A stretch of 64,000 bases of DNA from Trichobilharzia regenti. Taxonomy: Eukaryota; Platyhelminthes; Trematoda; Strigeidida; Schistosomatidae. The translations under genes were made by a program, and so were the position numbers. Where the stretch lies: NCBI GenBank assembly GCA_944472135.2, contig OX235267.1, positions 23,685,349 to 23,749,348 of the forward strand. Direction: 5' to 3'. Below, in pieces: positions 34,614-47,200 of this stretch. Position 1 is the first letter of the stretch. Each line of letters opens with the position of its first letter. Below the pieces are notes generated by a model, which was given only the letters and a program-made list of their open reading frames with translations, was not told the origin of the DNA and made no database searches.

Positions 34614-35040
34614 TGTCCGCCACTTCCAATACCCAATATCCTTTTTACGAGCTAGTATAAACCAATTTGATTTCTTCGTGCTCGCTTCTTGATTGTAAGG
34701 CATAGGTTCCTGATCTTCGGTAAACTTCTGCGTAGCTTGCCCCGCCACTCGACTGTCGTAGCTTTGGTTGACTCCAAAGGGAGTAGTGCTGGGATTAATT
34801 AAATGTGGTTTGTAGTATGAGGTGTGTTAGGACTGTTACTACTGTGATTGGAGTTGATCCTTTCGTCAGTTAGTCCTTCGGTACCGTCGACAAGAGAAAA
34901 GAGATAGTAATAATAATAATAGATATAATTAGCGAAGTTATTCAGACTAAGAGACAGAAACGGAAATAGGAAAGCGTAACAGCAGTCAGCTGATTAAGTT
35001 TGAAGAATAATATATATATATATATATATCTCGGTAATGC
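34614..35040 (-). mobile_element. CR1 3' UTR fragment, inverted
   Basis: Reverse complement of 31037-31448. Comparing by eye over about 380 bp outside the AT run I find essentially one difference (GTTGTTACG against GCTGTTACG). It begins in the AT microsatellite and ends at the CR1 3' terminus, so it is a severely 5'-truncated minus-strand insertion or an inverted duplicate. Confidence 0.78.
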
Positions 35041-35188
35041 CACGCTTCTTGGACTGAAGGCGAGTTTTTGTAGCCATATGCGGTTGCAAATGTAATAGTA
35101 GGACTTGGATGTTGTTGTATAATATAATCCCGTATAAGACAAGTGTAGAATTCAATGATAATATTTATAAGTTGACATTAAAATACTA

Positions 35189-36067
35189 ATGGGAGACATG
35201 AACGCCAAACTAAGACCAGACAACACAGGAAGGGAACTCATCATAGGTAGGGAAGCTGTCCGAGAAATGAATGAAAATGGGGAACTCTTCGCCGACTTCT
35301 GCGCCTTCAATGAACTAGTGATTGGTGGCAGCGTATACAAACACGAAGATATCCACAAAGCTACATGGGTGTCACCAGATGGGTGAACCAAAAACCAAAT
35401 TGACTTCATCTCAATCTCAAGGAATTTGAGACGCAGCCTACTGGACAAAAAATTAAGAAGAGGAGCAGACGTTGGCCCAGACCACTGTCTCGTACAAGTA
35501 ACAATCCAAATCAAATTAAAAGCTTTCAGGGAAACAGGAGCTGCAGATAGACCGCAAGCCAAGTTCAACACTCAAAAACTGAAGGACCAAGATACAAAGG
35601 ACATCTTCATTGCAAGCATAAGGAACAAAGCCGACACACAAATCAACACTAGCGAAGAAGTCGGCGTCGAAAAGAACTGGAACAACTTGAAAACGGTGTG
35701 GAGTCAAACGTGCATGAAAGTTCTAGACAGAAAGCAAAGGCAGGACAAACAGTGCCTCACTGCGGACACTTGGAAACTAATGGAAGAGAGAAGGATAGTG
35801 AAACAAAAGATTATCCAATGCACTGACGAGCAACAAAAACAGGAGATGAATGCAAGCTACAAGACGCTGAACAAAAGAGTGAAGAAGAGTGCCAGGGAAG
35901 ACAAAAGAAAATATTATGAAGCCATGGAAAGTGAAGCAGAACAAGCTGCAGGCAAAGGAGACCTCGCCACATTCTACCAAACAACTAGGCACCTTTATCG
36001 GGCAAAAGTTCGACACAGATTAAGCCAGTCAAGGATGACAGCAGAAAGTCAATCACCAAAGAGGTAG
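35189..36067 (+). pseudogene. RTE endonuclease C-terminus and linker, broken
   Basis: Frame 35189-35386 covers GDMNAKLR to WVSPDG and ends in a stop created inside GQTKNQID. Frame 35426-36067 continues with GPDHCLVQV (catalytic Asp-His) and the long basic linker. It supplies the intact linker sequence (IIQCTDEQQKQE) that shows the one-base deletion in the element at 1-3038. Confidence 0.82.
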
Positions 36068-36165
36068 AGCAAAGAAAACACTGGGCTGAACACTTCAAAA
36101 GACTTCTAAATCGACCGCCACCTACAACGCGCCCAACAATACCAACAACGGAAGCAGAACTACCA

Positions 36166-37484
36166 GTGAACATCGACCCCCCCCCCGACGAAATCAGAAG
36201 TCCTGAATGCAATCAAGATGCTAAAAGCCGGAAAAGCAGCAGAACCAGATGGAATCCCAGCAGAAGCATTGAAAATGGACCCAGAGACAACAGTGGACTT
36301 GATGACGCCATTGCTGGAGAAGGTGTGGAAAGAGGGCAAAGTACCCGCGGATTGGAAGAACGGATACTTATTCAAACTACCAAAGAAAGGAGACTGAAGT
36401 CAATGCAAGAATTGACGCGGAATTATGCTCTTGTCCATCCCAAGCAAAATACTAAGCCACATCATCCTGAAGAGAATCAAACAAGCCAACCTGGATGAGA
36501 AACTTTGACCGGAACAGGCTGGATTCAGGAGAAACAGGTCATGTATTGATCAAATCGCCACACTACAAATCATCATTGAACAAAGCTTGTAATGACAGTC
36601 ACCTCTCTATCTCAACTTCATCGACTTTGAAAAGGCGTTAGACAGCGTCGATCGAGAGGTGATTTGCCAACTACTTCGCTACTACAGGGTGCCACCGACA
36701 ATTATACATATCATCCAACAGTTGTACGACGATGCTGCATGCCAAGTAATCCACAACGGGAAACTTACGGAATCCTTCGAAGTGAGGACGGGAGTGAGGC
36801 AAGGCTGTCTACTATCGCCAATGATTTTCCTGATTGCAGTAGATTTAATAATGCGACAGACAGCTGGCAATGGGGAAACAGGCATAAAATGGACTCACAC
36901 AAAACAAGAACTTGGAGGATCTGAACTTCGCCGATGATATATGTCTGATTTCCCACAAACTGGAAGATATGCAAGTGAAAAGTGACAAGTTGGCGATAGA
37001 TGAAGCATCAAAGATAGGACTTCCTTCAGGTGAACGTAGAGAAAACAGAGGTGATGAAAATTCCTAGCCAACAACAACAGACAGCAATCAACATAAATGG
37101 GAGGAACCTGAAAAAAACAACCTTTACCTACCCAACTGGGACTCATCGTTTCAACTACAGGCGGAACTGACGAGGATATCAAAGCGAGGATCTGAAAGCA
37201 AGACAAGCTTTCATTACTCTTAAGTCTGTGTGGAGGTCAGCAGCACTTAACATGAAAATGAAAATAAGATCCGGATTTTCAACTCCAATGTGAAGTCAGT
37301 GCCACTATACAGATCAGAGACTTGGCGCGTCATAAAGAGCACATCAAACAAATTACAGACTTTCATCAACAGCTGTTTTCGCTCAATACCACTCAAGATC
37401 AGCAACAGAGATCTCTGGGAGCAAACCAACCTAGCAGGAACCGATTGTAAAACAAATAGGCAGGAAGAAATGAAGATTGATTGA
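36166..37484 (+). pseudogene. RTE reverse transcriptase, broken
   Basis: RT palm blocks in several frames: [17 protein letters not shown] (about 36615-36665), then LRYYRVPPTIIH and GVRQGCLLSPMIFLIAVD (to about 36848), NFADDICLISHKL after a frameshift (about 36925-36965). C-terminal blocks follow to LYRSETWRVIKSTSNKLQTF near 37350. A C run at 36177-36185 lies at one frameshift. Confidence 0.8.
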
Positions 37485-37739
37485 CCATACTCTGAGGAAA
37501 TCATCAAGTGACATCACTAGGCAAGCCATCGCTCGAGTGGAACCCGATTGGGAAGCGGCGAGTTGGTCGTCAGTGCAAGGGTGACTTGGAGGAGGTCATG
37601 TGAAGAGGAGATGAAAGCGTGGGGGCAGACTTGGAGCGGGGTGAAAAAGTTGGCAGAAAACCGAAGGCAATGGAGACGCGCAGCTGAAGCCCTATGTTCC
37701 TCTAGGAATTAAAGGATATAATAATAATTTATAAGTTGA

Positions 37740-39173
37740 TGACATCTTAAGCACCATTAATTGCTCATGATCATATCATTTCTAAAAGACACTGAGTCCC
37801 TACGAGCTCACTGCGAAAATTGACACCTATTAGTGCTTAACGTTTAAACAGTAGGCAGTTTCCAGTTTATCTGAGCCATCAGAATCCAGAAGTCTCCTAT
37901 AATTGAAACTACAAGTCAGGTAGATGATATGGCGATAAAAAACTCTCAAAAACCTGGAACTTGATCCCCGATAGGATAAGTAATTTAGAAAAAAGCTCAG
38001 CAGTTGCACTGCATGCATTAACACACAACTACACAATAGGGTGGGGGAGGGTTTAATTCTAAGAAGTAATGTAGGTAGGTGGAGAGAGAGAGAGGGATTA
38101 CTGAATCCTGGTTCATTGAATCTACACCCAACACATCACCAGTTAATATTACTATATAACACTGTGATTTATCAAAATAAAATCTTATCCATAATGGAGT
38201 TATACTCTACCACAGTGCTCAAGTTTTATACTTTTTGATCCTAACGACTCACTCCCCAGCGCAACTCTTATCGGAGAACTGTTTACGCCCTTTAGTTGGG
38301 TGTGGTGACGTGAATGCATCACTATAAAATATGACAGCCATTGGAATAGTAGTCTAATAGCCAACCGCTCCAAGAATATAGAATACTGTCATACTGCTCA
38401 TTATTTGCACTGAATTCGACTAAGATTATGCTGGATTCCTTTGATCTTGTAGATATAATCATATGCTCGTCACCCTTGGGTCAAGTGAACAGTCGGAGAA
38501 AGTGAGCCAACGAGAAGAAAACAAAGACAAGCTAACAATCAACCTGGTGGAGTAGGTTCGCACAGGTACTCCTGCGGACGTTACTTTATGAGCTAAAAGC
38601 AGTACATTTTGGAACACGAAGTAGAATATAATTCAGCACTGCTGTGCATATGGCTGATGTGTAGTATTTTAATTATTGTGACACTTAATTCCATATGTGA
38701 TCGGTGAAATCCTGCTATAATGGGTTCTTGAGAAGTTTATCAAAACACTGTGCACAGCAAAATATCAACCAGAACGAAGACAAAACAGCTTACCACCATT
38801 TTGTTACTGTTCTTGCAATATTACCATCGGTCATTCCCCCATCAACATTAGACTTTAACCTTGTTTAGTATTCTTAGTGTATTCAAACTAATCTTCTAAT
38901 GAATAGAAGCAATGCGACTTTATTAAAAGGTTCATCTTTGTTGACAAACGTTTTTTAACCCCTATATTCTTCTATCCACAAGAATCAGGAACCGTTCCAC
39001 TTATTGCATACTTTAGTTACTGCTATCCTAGCGAAGAGGTGTAATTAGTTATGCACTTTTGTCGCGTCATAATTTCATTTTATTAGTGTTTATAATATGA
39101 CATAGTGTTACGTTTTAACTTCCAAAAGAAAAAACTGCACTTTTATGTGTGATGGTATTTTAATCCTATTTAG
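37740..39173. other. Region upstream of the first ABCB7 exon; no exon recognised
   Basis: Contains a dispersed repeat at about 37940-38130, related to about 55000-55190 (shared CAATAGGGTGGG and GGAGGGAGAGAGA-type blocks). I looked for an N-terminal ABCB7 exon with a splice donor and did not find one I could support, so the first exon(s) may lie to the left of the mobile-element cluster. Confidence 0.45.
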
Positions 39174-39408
39174 GTTTTGTCCGACTGGACCATTATAAGT
39201 CGGTTACTAAAATATGTGTGGCCAAAAGACAGACCGGAGATTCGCTTACGCGTTGTTGCAGCAGTGGTGTTATTGTTGTCTTCCAAAGTTGTGAATGTAT
39301 TAGTCCCGTTTGTTTTCAAGTTGGCAGTGGATTGTCTTTCTGGAGAAACACCCTTACTGTTAAGCGACACAAATCCTGCTACAACAGCCACAACCATTTT
39401 AATTTCGT
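39174..39408 (+). CDS. ABCB7: ABCB7 exon a (first recognised exon; first membrane segment)
   Basis: The acceptor CTATTTAG precedes 39174 and the donor GTAAGA follows 39408. It encodes [20 protein letters not shown] and the first hydrophobic helix ([20 protein letters not shown]). It begins in phase 0 and ends one base into a Tyr codon, so the intron after it is phase 1. It is not the start of the protein. Confidence 0.9.
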
Positions 39409-42400
39409 GTAAGAAATTTGTTTCATATTTATTAGTAAGAATGTAACTGGTATTTCGTCCGATTAATTAGTTTGTTTGAACTGGAACTGAAAGAGAAATA
39501 AACACACACGAAAGTTATTAGAATATTGGTTGCATATTTCCTAATTTATAATACAATAACTATCATGAATACCTACACATGTTTCCAGGAGTATACACCA
39601 GTTTAGTCATTGCTTAAGACCATATTCGTCTTTCACTGCACGAATTTTAGGAGTTAACAGGTATTCATCGGACCAGGTGCTACAGTTGTGTGGATTATTA
39701 CAGGACACCAATACTCGAGGTGTTGTAGGCGTTGTTTATTGTAGGCAGAAATTCCTTATACATGGGCCTGAAATGAAAGAACTTCACCTCCAGCTGCATT
39801 GATTGGGGTGTAGTATGTGTCTAATCTGTCATTGTGGGTAGTTACCGTGCAATTAGTTCATTTTCAAGGTTAATCATTATGTTCTAAAAGTAACCATAAG
39901 TGATAGGTGGTTGGAGGCAGTCGTCTGGAAGCGTGGGTTTCACTTTTGTTGGTACTCATCAGCGAGGTGTATCTACAACTTCGATGGAACTGGTATTCCC
40001 CTAGAGATTCTGACCCAGGTCACCTAGTGCGGCAATCAGATACGTTATCATTCTTCTATCCGAGCTCAGTGTCTAGTCACCTGCCTTGAGGATCATATTA
40101 CAAACCTGATTGATAGAATACATTCAGCACCAATGCAAGGGAGTTCAAACGGCATTTTTTACTCCGTAGTGAGTAATCAATATAGCTTTACAACCTTCCT
40201 ATCTAACGCCTTATCCCTAACCTCAATATCGCTCACCACAGGAAGGTTTACTGCTTTTGTCTTGGTTTCCAATAGCATTCAGTTTATATCTTTGCAGTAA
40301 AATTAGTCAAGTATCAGTCATTAAAACATTTTAAACATTGAATGTAAGATAAACCGTAAATTGCTTAAAAGCTTTTTTTTGAGGTGCTAGTACAATATGT
40401 CAGTAAACTGTGGAACACTTACTTACTTTACTTTACTTCGGCTATCTCCTACGGGAGGATGAGCCGGCTTCATGAACGTCTGGAATCATCGCTGCCCAGG
40501 CGCGGCAATTTGTAAGAGAGTTCATGATGTTTCATGGGAATTTGGTACGAGTGATGTCCCCAGCATCGCTCGGCCTTTTGTTTGAGAGTGCAGCTCTAGC
40601 CTTTACACAGCCAAGTGTGACCTACAAGGCAGTAGGAGTGGAGTAAGGAGTCCACTATCCATTGGCAGCCGGTGACCGGAGTTCGGTTCATACGCCTTTT
40701 TGAATGGGGCCAGACATCCAGGACATCCAACAAGCCCTTTGTCCATACGTCTGCCGGTGAGCTCCAGTGAGCTTCATACGCCAGTCGCTGGAGGTTTGGA
40801 ATCAGGGTTTAGCCATCTCCCCTAGACCGTCATCCAATGGACAGTCAACCCGGTGGAGAGCGCCGGGCATCCGCTTTCGCCCTCTCACTTTGGTGAGAAA
40901 CACCTCCACCACGTGAAGGCAGTGAGTAGGACTTCCTCAGGAGAGGCTATGTAAGACGCCCGGTCATATGGGAGCATTTCAAGAGGTGTGCGGAGGGGTG
41001 GCCAACCCGCAGCGCAAGGCACCCACTCCCGACCATCCTGAGGCTTTGGAGGCCTGTGGAACACCGAAATTCGCAATGAGTATTATTACTAATACTCGTG
41101 CATTAAGACGACAAGTCCCGAATAGGACAAAATGTATCTCCTGGATTTCACTGCTAGTCACCATCCTCCAGTTTACTTCAAATTAAATAATCAGACATCG
41201 TCAAAGCATCTACATGGGGGACCTACGTATCAACCTGAAGGGAAGCAGTTCCGTCCAGTCTAAAGTCTAACTTGGGCGAAATATTTAATAATCTACTTCC
41301 TTTTGTTATAAATTTTATCTGCTTACAATTCACTGCTTTAATATTATTTCTTATTTTATCAGATGGTTTGTTCAGAGCTACTGCATCTGGTTTAAATGAA
41401 TTACGTACTGCAGTTTTTGCTAAAGCTGCACTATCTTCAATTCGACAAGTTGGCGTTCAAGTATTTCGACATATGCATGATCTTGACTTAGGCTATCATC
41501 TTGGAAGGAGAACCGGGGCATTGGGCAAAGCTATTGATCGAGGAGCAAGGGGTATACAGTTTATTCTAACTTCTATGGTATTCAATTTATTCCCTACTGG
41601 ATTTGAAGTTGCTGTTGTCACTGGCATTTTGGTTAGTAGTTAGTGATGTCTCTATTTCGTTTACCATAATAATAATAAATTTTGGATAGCGTTATTAGAA
41701 GTTATTCGAGTTTGTCTGAAAAAAACTATGGTGTATTTTGTGATGAAAAACACTCGGAACAGTTTAATCACATGTTTACCTGTCAAATCAGTCTATTTGA
41801 AAAAAAAAACACTTTATATATTTCGACAAAACAATATATAGAGACGTAGTTTATCCGAATCATGTGATGTATTTAGGCAATACATTTTAAACAATCTAAT
41901 TACACATGTCCATGTCATAGGAATACAAGATATATATTAAGATATTTCATAGACTGTTTACCGTGAATGATTAGAAGTTAGCTTTAATGAGCTGTTAAAT
42001 CCCCTCCGCGTGACTGGATAGTCTTCGAGTTCACCTTGTAACCTGAAGCTCCTGGGTGCTTAATGCAGAAAAGTTGAAGAAATTGTTACGAATCAGCTGT
42101 CTAGTACTCTTAAGGTGAAATTTTTGCTGTTACAAAACAAAATACTCTTTCCAAAGGAATTTTTCGAGGACCTTCATTTTGAGACAGTAACTCACCAAAA
42201 CAATAGATGCTGTTGACTTTAGTACTACGGAATTCAGACATAAAAAAGGCACTGTCCTCTTTCCTTTTCTTTTTTCTTTCTTCTTACATGACTTGCCTCA
42301 CTCTGATGAAATTAACTTTGTGAAGTACTCTGATGATTTAACAGTTTCAATGGCTGTTAACTCCCAGCTAGATTGTACCAAAATAAATAGCTTTCTGTCG

Positions 42401-43908
42401 GGAGTCAGTAAATGGTCTGAGTCTAACGGTCTTAAATTGAATCCTTCTAAGTGTCAAACTGTTAATTTCAGCTTAAAATGTAAAAGACAGTAAAAAGAAG
42501 CCGTCGATTTTCATGACAGTTGTAAGACTGACGACAATGATATAGGAATTAAATCAGAAATTAAGTATCTTGGACTTATTCTCTCTTCTGATCTCTCCTG
42601 GTCTCCCCATGTCTTAGCGATCTCCAGTAAAATATTCCACTTGACATTTTACATTAAGAAGTTAGGGCACTCGGGTATAACTCAACCCCTCCTCTTACAG
42701 TTCATAAAATCTTGCACCCTACCTATTCTTCTTTATTGTTCACCCTTATTCTTTCCTGGTTTGCTTAAAAAGGACTGTGTCAATATTCGTAGAATGCTGA
42801 AAACTGTCAGTAGGGTGAGTGGTGTCCCAGTGGACCACATAGTTAACGTCGTTGTCGATAGGCACTTGACTTCGTGCAATAAATTTGCTAGAGAGATTTT
42901 GTCTGACTTGGAGCTTCCACTTTACCCTCAGCTTTCACCTTGCATCTCCTCAGGTAGAACAAGAAGTAACTTCAGAAAACTTTATGCTCGCACGTCTAAG
43001 TATAAAAATTCTATGATACTATACTTGGCACGTATTTTATGTGATGAAAATAGTGTCAGGCAACAATTAACTAACCTTTTTTCATCTAGTAAATAAACGA
43101 TTTCCTCCATCCATCCTTATATACCTTCAAGTTTTACTTTTATTATGTCTATTATATTTATGGTCCTGTTACTTCTCTGTTTTACTCTCATAATTGCAAA
43201 CGCCAACTTATCTCCATGACGGCTGTAATCTTTGTTTTTCCCCTCACTATATCGTGTAAAGAGAACATTATATTCAATATTTTTAAACATGCTAGGACTC
43301 CTACACCGCATCGACTATACTGTGTAAAACAAGCCCACGGCAATTTTCACTTGTATTATTATTATTACCTTAGCTGTTATCATTATTGTTATTTCCATTT
43401 TATATGCTGCATGTTTTTGACACTACCTCTATTGTAAATGTGGAAGATTTTCTGTGTGATTAATTTTTATTTATAATTTGAGGAAATTAGATGCAATATT
43501 GTGATTAATGCTGAAAATTCCATTCTGTATCACAAGTACTGTTTTGGGAATAAAGTAAATCATTATTGTTATTATATAGTGGTCTCTTATTTATACTTAA
43601 GATAAAATTTTTGTTTTTTGCCTAACATTTAGTATTATAAATATGGAGTAGCAGCCAGTACAATAGCTCTAAGTTGTATAGCTGCATACACAGCATTCAC
43701 TTTTGCTGTTACACGTTGGCGTACACAATTCCGTATTGAAATGAATAAGGCTGATGGACGTGCTGCTAGCCAGGCCACAGATTCACTTATCAATTATGAA
43801 ACTGTAAAAGTAAGTAGTACAGTTGTGTTTTTCAAAAAAGTATTCTTTAATGAATGCGTCGATGTACGCGAGTACTTCACTTATTATACTGCAGGATTCT
43901 ATTTGAGT

Positions 43909-43969
<61 letters not shown>

Positions 43970-44188
43970 TCCTTCACGTTCCTGGTGGAACATAGGGTCT
44001 CAAGCTAGTGGCTTGAAGTTTCTGTAGCAGTGTTTAATTTTACAGGATGGGGTTGCTAGCTTCATGCCCAAACTTCCCCCCTTACCAGCATTATTTCTAG
44101 TTCAGTGAGGTAAAGGAGTGCGTCGGCCGGGGATCAAACCCCGGACCATGTGCATTGTCGGCGAGCGTCTTATCCGCCGTGCCACCGA

Positions 44189-44233
<45 letters not shown>

Positions 44234-47200
44234 TGTCTTTTAATGCCACATCCTAGTGTTTTCTATATGTTGCGTCTTAATCTTTCATCTGTAGTTTGGT
44301 TTATGAAATATTAAAGCTCATTCTCTCACCCCCTCCCCTCCTTTCTGTCAGTTCAGTGTGGATCAGCCTCATAGACTTCGGATGAGATTATCATATTCAG
44401 CTTGTTTAAATAAGAAGCCTCCGTTAGGTGCCTACTAAAATATTAGATGAGTATGAAAATTGCGCTCTCTGTTTCACTGCACCCTTGTGTTTGGGACAGC
44501 TTTTCAGTAGATTAAGTATGCAAAATTGTTCTAGATGATATTATACAGTGAATTATTGGGAAAACTACCTCTTCATAGGCATTGAATGCCTTTTTGTAAT
44601 CACTTGTCTGTGCACATTGCTGTTACACCACAGGGATGTTTTCAACGCCTCCAAAGCCTCAGGATGGTCGGGAGTGGGTGCCTTGCGCTGCGGGTTGGCC
44701 ACCCCTCCGCTAACCTCCTGAAATGCTCCCATATGACCGGGCGTCTTACATAGCCTCTCCTGAGGAAGTCCTACTCACTGCCTTCACGTGGTGGAGGTGT
44801 TTCTCACCAAAGTGAGAGGGCGAAAGCGGATGCCCGGCGCTCTCCACCGGGTTGACTGTCCATTGGATGACAGTCTAGGGGAGATGGCTAAACCCTGATT
44901 CCAAACCTTCAACGACTGGCGTATGAAGCTCACTGGAGCTCACCGGCAGACGTACGGACAAAGGGCTTGTTGGATGTCCTGGATGTCTGGCCCCATTCAA
45001 AAAGGCGTATGAACCGAACTCCGGTCACCGGCTGCCAATGGATAGTGGACTCCTTACTCCACTCCTACTGCCTTGTAGGTCACACTTGGCTGTGTAAAGG
45101 CTAGAGCTGCACTCTCAAACAAAAGGCCGAGCGATGCTGGGGACATCACTCGTACCAAATTCCCATGAAACATCATGAACTCTCTTACAAATTGCCGCGC
45201 CTGGGCAGCGATGATTCCAGACGTTCATGAAGCCGGCTCATCCTCCCGTAGGAGATAGCCGAAGTAAGGAAGGAAGGATGTTTTCAACACACTCCAGTTT
45301 CTAGTTACAAATCTAGTGCTCTAACTACTGCTTAGCTTTTACTAAATGAGTGTTTATTTTAGGCCTCTTTATGTTAACGTTTTTCATAATCTTTTGGTGG
45401 GACAAGAAACATTACTATGCTCATTCACCTTCTATCATTTAATGACCACTCAGACAACAGCAAAGAATAGACACCACAGTCAAATGACCTTGAACCATCC
45501 AATCAGATCGCTTAGCAATCTTCGTTGCAAGTTTCACTCCAACCTTAATCATAACCCCACCTTCATCCTATCTCAACCTTAACCCTCATTTAGGGTGAAA
45601 ATGCAGCGATTATGAAAAGCCGTCAATTTGTAATGCTGAGCGATCTGACTGGTTACTTCAAGGTCATTCAACTGTTCTTTACTGTTGCCGATTACCCATC
45701 TGATTTGCTTTTCTGTCGGATATGTAAACGTATGATGATTATTAACCCCAAAAAGAAGAACTTGTTGCTGATATATATTATCGAAGGAATTTCAATACTA
45801 TACACTTGTTTCGCTTATGTGTGAACTTATCTTTCGAGAAGTTTACGTTAAAAAAATACACTCCCAATACTCGTGTTATTCAATTCATGGCACTCGATTG
45901 CCACCTATGCATACTGTGATCTGAAGGCAGTTAGACTCTAAAGAGGTTTGTTGATTTCAAAGTCCTCTGTAAAGGTTTTAGTAATTGATACTAGTGTAGT
46001 ATTAACACGAAAGTTGTTCAAAGTAAAGTACAAAAGGTAAATAATCACCTAGATGTGGACTTTTTTGTCAGTCAATATAAATCTCATAAACGTCTGCGGT
46101 CTCGAGCCTTACATTTATTTGAGACCCCACTTTCTAGGGCTATTTTACGATTTTAAACAGATGTCAGAATGCTTCACTGACTAGTGTAGTAGGTAAACTA
46201 TTTATCTGATTGTTTGACGCTTAGAACAATTAGCTACGTTGATTTTCATTCAACAGTCAATTTACACCATTTTTGCCTTTTGTCTTCTCTACTTGGTCAG
46301 TATTTCAATAACGAGGAACGCGAAGCAGAAATCTATGATAAACTTCAAGCTCAGTATGAAAAAGCCAGTATTAAGACAACAACTAGTCTGGCTGTACTCA
46401 ATTTCGGTCAGGCTGCAATATTTTCTGTTGGCCTCGCTGCAACTATGATTACAGTGGCGAGTCAAGTGGCTTCCGGTTCAGTCGATCCAACCACAGCGGC
46501 TGGTGTGCTTGAAGCTACAGGGATAAGTAGTCTGGCGAAATCGTTAACAGTTGGAGATCTAGTTCTTGTAAATGGTCTGTTATTTCAATTATCGGTACCA
46601 TTAAACTTTTTGGGCACTGTTTATCGTGAAGTGAGACAATCTCTTATTGATATGTCAACAATGTTTACACTTTTAGAGATTACACCTAAAGTTCGCGTAA
46701 GTTTCTCGTATATTCTGTCAACACTACGGTGGTATTTTGTTTTACTCTTTTACGAGTACTACTTACTTTAGTGAACGTATAAAGTTCTCATATTTCTTTA
46801 GCTTTGAACATAATTCTGTAGTGCAGCATGTTAGTCATTCTATAGATTAGAACTTGAAAAAAGCTAGTCCAGTAATTAAATGCCACTCAGTTAATCGATA
46901 CAGATTTCTGTGTGATTGATTGTAGAACCCGTGTAGAACGGTGCGCAGTAGTGCACCATTCGCCAGACATTGATAAGGCACAGATGAAGTGAAAAGAGAT
47001 ATGAAAAATTCTCATGTATTGTGTGAATTAAGAGCACTTAAGTCAGTAAAGAAGAAGTCTCTCCCTTCGTACTTTCTCATCTGAGCTGTACAGATAACAA
47101 TACAGGAAGTTAGAGTAATCATATATGACCAATGAAGAGACACACACCTTAAAGAGAATCTTCTGGAATGTGAAAGTAGTTGACACGTTAAATGATCATG

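Larger units (their letters stand above)
35163..37739 (+). mobile_element. RTE (SR2-like) retrotransposon, 5'-truncated, with 13-bp target duplication
   Basis: The element proper spans about 35176-37726 and begins inside the endonuclease domain (KILMGDMNAKL). The direct repeat ATTTATAAGTTGA lies at 35163-35175 and again at 37727-37739, so the empty site can be read exactly. The 3' end is GGAATTAAAGGATATAATAATA, the short AT-rich tail typical of RTE elements. Confidence 0.92.

Noticed and set aside
43741..43995. 84-codon frame running past ABCB7 exon c into the TA microsatellite
   Set aside because: Only the part to 43809 is coding; the rest is intron readthrough ending in TA-encoded Ile/Tyr.
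44120..44191. Possible functional tRNA
   Set aside because: Acceptor and T arms pair perfectly but no anticodon stem forms, and an RTE-like body follows directly. Taken as a SINE head.
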